DNA of 8,287 nucleotides from Anaerolineales bacterium (GTDB taxonomy: Bacteria; Chloroflexota; Anaerolineae; Anaerolineales; Villigracilaceae): the NCBI GenBank assembly GCA_028689195.1, contig JAQTWR010000104.1:1-8287 (forward strand), written 5' to 3'. Position numbers and translations under genes: made by a program. This document shows, one piece after another, positions 6,041 through 8,287 of this stretch; within the stretch, counting starts at the first letter, position 1, and the number at the start of each line of letters is the position of its first letter. Below the pieces are notes generated by a model. That model was not told the DNA's origin, ran no database searches, and saw only the letters and a list, made by a program, of their open reading frames with translations.

Positions 6041-6838
6041 CTATTGAATAATCTCTACTTCCATACCAATATGAATCTTGCCTTCGTTCAATGGAATTGT
6101 ATTCATTCCAAAAATTGCGCCGAGTTCGTGGTTGCGATATTTCGCTAAAGTCTTCAGCGGCTCTTTGTTTTTCTCCAACGTTTCTTTATCAATCGTCGTC
6201 ACCACGCAGCGCGGACATGGCTTGACGAGCGCCATTTCAACCTCGCCGATTTTGATTCGCTTCCACGAATCTTCTTCAAACGGCGCGCAGCCCTTGATGA
6301 CGATATTCGGGCGAAAACGATTCATCGGCAGCGGGGATTCCATTTTGGAATTCAGGTCGTTTAGCGATTCCTCGGAAATAATCAAAATTGGGTAGCCGTC
6401 CGCGAAGCCCGTGTGATCGTCCGCGTTGATTGCGTAATCGGGATTCAATCTGCGTTTATATCCATCTGCAAAGTGGACGAGTCGCACAGAAACGCCGAGC
6501 CAATCCGAAAGCCATCGCGCCGCGTCGTCGCCCAAATCCACCGCCGAAACATTTTCGCTGCCCCAAATATTTACGGGAAAGTTCGCGCCCGAATTTCGAA
6601 TCGCGACGCGCAGCGAATCGAAATTCGGCGCGGCGAGCGTCGCTATATCATTTGTTAAGGTTGGCGTAATCAGCGCCAGTTTTGGGTATTCGCGCTGGGT
6701 CAAAAATTCGCCGTCGGGCGTAACCACCATCATGCGGCGGTCGTTGGCAAGCCCCATGCGCTCCACAAAAGATTCGGTCACATCAAATCCGCGGCAGGAT
6801 TTAATCGGATAATACGTTAAGTTAGAAAGCGTAATCAT
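6041..6838 (-). CDS. MOSC domain-containing protein (YcbX/mARC-like)
   Basis: Predicted molybdenum-cofactor-binding protein of the MOSC family, related to mARC and YcbX, which reduce N-hydroxylated compounds using an electron-transfer partner. It has 265 residues. The N-terminal MOSC_N barrel begins LTYYPIKSCRGFDV and continues MGLANDRRMMVVTPDGEFLTQRE. The C-terminal MOSC domain has MNRFRPNIVI at 172-181, then KPCPRCVVTTID with C208 and C211; C211, in the RC-TT motif, is the likely Mo ligand by analogy with mARC. No ferredoxin-like [2Fe-2S] domain follows, unlike YcbX, so a separate electron donor would be needed. Its ATG overlaps the TGA of the upstream synthetase as ATGA, implying translational coupling; no Shine-Dalgarno is obvious. 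The physiological substrate is unknown. Confidence 0.9.
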   Translation of the reverse strand: MITLSNLTYYPIKSCRGFDVTESFVERMGLANDRRMMVVTPDGEFLTQREYPKLALITPTLTNDIATLAAPNFDSLRVAIRNSGANFPVNIWGSENVSAVDLGDDAARWLSDWLGVSVRLVHFADGYKRRLNPDYAINADDHTGFADGYPILIISEESLNDLNSKMESPLPMNRFRPNIVIKGCAPFEEDSWKRIKIGEVEMALVKPCPRCVVTTIDKETLEKNKEPLKTLAKYRNHELGAIFGMNTIPLNEGKIHIGMEVEIIQ

Positions 6839-8287
6839 GCGCGTAATTTTACTCGAACATCCACAGCCGCCGCGCCGTGCGCCAAAACGCGCAGCGGATT
6901 GATTTCGATTTCTTCGATCTCTTCATGTTCATACGCGAGCCGCGATAATTTTATGAGGATGTCTACCGCCGATTCTTCATCCGCTGGCGGAATGTTTCTG
7001 AACCCCTTTAGTTTTCTGCCCGCCCAGGTAGCGCGGATCATTTCTCTCGCTTCAGTTTGATTCAACGGCGCGAGGGCGAATGCCACATCCCGAAGCCCTT
7101 CCACCTCCACGCCGCCCGAGCCGAACATCATCAACGCCCCAAACAGCGGATCGCGCGCCATGCCTACGATCACTTCCTGTCCCAGCGGAACTTGATGTTG
7201 AATGTGTACGCCTTCGATTTTCGCTTCTGGCTTTACTGATTTGATGTGCGCCAGCATTTTCGCATACGCGCTTTTGAGCGATTCCACATCGCTGATATTC
7301 AACATCACGCCGCCCACATCCGATTTATGCAAAATATCCGGCGATGCAATTTTCATCACAAGCGGAAATCCAAGTTCGTTTGAAATCTTTACCGCTTCGT
7401 TTTCATCCCGCGCAAGTTTGATTGGCGCGGTGGGAATATCGTATGCGGCAATCATATTTTCCGGACTCGAAAGTCTCCAGACTTTCGAATGTTCTTTTAT
7501 TTCCAATTCCAACGTCGGGAGACGTTGGAGTCCGTGCGCGCGTTTCACCAACGCCCCCAACGCCGAAGCCGCCCGTTCAGGGAAGGGATATGTTTGCACG
7601 TTTGAGTCTCTAAATTTTTTCTCCGCAACTTCCACAAGCGTTGACCCCATGAGCGCAATTACAACGGGTTTGGAAGATGATTGAATTAGCGGAATCAGCG
7701 CGTCGGCGACTTGCTCGGTTTTGAACATCGGCGGCGGCGGGAGAATCACCATCGCGCCGTTGACGTTTTTGTCCGCGAGCAAAATCTTCAAACACGCGGC
7801 ATACGTTTCGGGAGAAGCGGATGCAAGCATGTCTACGGGATTATTCACGCTTGCAGATGCGTGCAATATCGCGGCAAGTTCTTTGCGCGTGGAGTCGTTT
7901 AGCGCGGCGAGTTTCAATCCGTTCGTTTCGAGCGCGTCGGCGGCGATCACGCCGGGACCTCCGGCGTTGGTCAATACTGCCATGTGGAGTCCGCTTGGCA
8001 GGGGGCAAGCCGCGAGCGCGCGCGCCCAATCAAACATCTGCTCGGCGGAATCCGCGCGCAGGATTCCACTCTTGATGAAAGCAGAATCAAAAGCGGATTC
8101 TGATCCAGCCAGCGCGCCCGTATGCGACGCGGCGGCTTTTTGTCCCGCTTCAAAGCGACCGACTTTCAGCGCGATGACGGGTTTGTGTTTTGTGACTTCG
8201 CCAGCAACCTTAATAAAACGCTGACCGTCCGAAACGCCTTCCATGTACATGACGATGACGTTTGTGTTTTTATCTTTCGCAACTTCT
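6835..8287 (-). CDS. ADP-forming acyl/acetyl-CoA synthetase, fused alpha-beta (5' partial)
   Basis: Predicted acetate-CoA ligase (ADP-forming) family enzyme, converting acyl-CoA, ADP and phosphate to acid, CoA and ATP, or acting in reverse. The frame is open through base 8287 (residues EVAKDKNTNVIV precede the first Met at 8250), so the N-terminal CoA-binding part lies outside. Numbering is from that Met. The succinyl-CoA-ligase-like region has KVGRFEAGQKAAASHTGALAG with H43 the likely phosphohistidine, then LTNAGGPGVIAAD and NNPVD. The C-terminal ATP-grasp domain begins near AAYDIPTAP (268) and has LVMKIASPDILHKSDVGGV with H308, VGMARDPLFGALMMFGSGG and EIEINPLRV. Between the two parts, residues about 240-262 are encoded by a double-hairpin DNA repeat replacing the usual linker. 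Stop overlaps the MOSC start. Substrate range (acetate, branched or aryl acids) cannot be told. Confidence 0.93.
   Translation of the reverse strand, partial: EVAKDKNTNVIVMYMEGVSDGQRFIKVAGEVTKHKPVIALKVGRFEAGQKAAASHTGALAGSESAFDSAFIKSGILRADSAEQMFDWARALAACPLPSGLHMAVLTNAGGPGVIAADALETNGLKLAALNDSTRKELAAILHASASVNNPVDMLASASPETYAACLKILLADKNVNGAMVILPPPPMFKTEQVADALIPLIQSSSKPVVIALMGSTLVEVAEKKFRDSNVQTYPFPERAASALGALVKRAHGLQRLPTLELEIKEHSKVWRLSSPENMIAAYDIPTAPIKLARDENEAVKISNELGFPLVMKIASPDILHKSDVGGVMLNISDVESLKSAYAKMLAHIKSVKPEAKIEGVHIQHQVPLGQEVIVGMARDPLFGALMMFGSGGVEVEGLRDVAFALAPLNQTEAREMIRATWAGRKLKGFRNIPPADEESAVDILIKLSRLAYEHEEIEEIEINPLRVLAHGAAAVDVRVKLRA
7463..7533. repeat. In-frame double-hairpin repeat in the synthetase linker
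   Basis: TCGAAAGTCT (7467-7476) pairs perfectly with AGACTTTCGA (7479-7488) over a 2-base loop. TCCAACGTC (7508-7516) pairs perfectly with GACGTTGGA (7521-7529) over a GGGA loop. GGACT at 7463-7467 and AGTCC at 7529-7533 close the element as inverted ends. The whole 71 bases are translated on the minus strand without a stop and fall between the synthetase's two major parts. The two hairpins are inverted copies of one family. Confidence 0.85.

Noticed and set aside
7202..8224. Two long open + strand frames opposite the acyl-CoA synthetase gene
   Set aside because: Both are antisense to well-conserved synthetase motifs (SHTG, HKSD), have serine/alanine-rich low-complexity translations and no visible ribosome-binding site.
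1..8287. A defence, phage or transposon system
   Set aside because: No nuclease, integrase, transposase, toxin or phage gene is visible; all seven genes belong to envelope or metabolic families.

Overview
The window looks like an ordinary chromosomal segment of a free-living bacterium with G+C near one half. I infer a Chloroflexota genome of the Anaerolineae type. The grounds are two adjacent FemAB-like genes, a fused ADP-forming acyl-CoA synthetase, and an unusual density of short palindromic and tandem repeats, including the widespread 'GTCATTGCGAG' and 'CTCTCCC...GGGAGAGG' types. This assignment is a judgement by eye, not a database result.

Layout. Four genes run on the + strand: the 3' part of a membrane-anchored nucleotide-sugar epimerase/dehydratase of the CapD/WbpM/PglF family (1-1776), two tandem FemAB/FemX-like aminoacyltransferases (1830-2819 and 2819-3964), and a PLP enzyme best read as D-cysteine desulfhydrase (4026-5000). 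Three genes on the - strand converge on them: a fused ADP-forming acyl-CoA synthetase running off the right edge (6835-8287), a MOSC-domain protein overlapping it by four bases (6041-6838), and a Tat-exported polysaccharide-deacetylase-like protein (5215-5988). A 214-base repeat-filled spacer (5001-5214) separates the two blocks.

How the genes relate. The first three + strand genes fit cell-envelope work: making modified UDP-sugars for a surface glycan, and adding amino acids to a peptidoglycan precursor. The exported deacetylase would also act on envelope glycans. The desulfhydrase, MOSC protein and acyl-CoA synthetase are metabolic, and I see no direct pathway linking them.

Most striking signal. 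Every gap between genes except the ATGA overlap carries a hairpin or tandem repeat. Three of the seven genes also carry such repeats inside the reading frame without breaking it. Five loci between 2.0 and 5.2 kb are built from 7-base units. One locus, inside the synthetase gene, contains two hairpins of the same family in opposite orientation whose stem differences are exactly compensatory. Some repeats also supply gene boundaries: a 7-base tandem gives the overlapping stop and start of the FemAB pair, a palindrome contains the stop of the second FemAB gene, and a hairpin loop supplies a probably false upstream ATG for the deacetylase.
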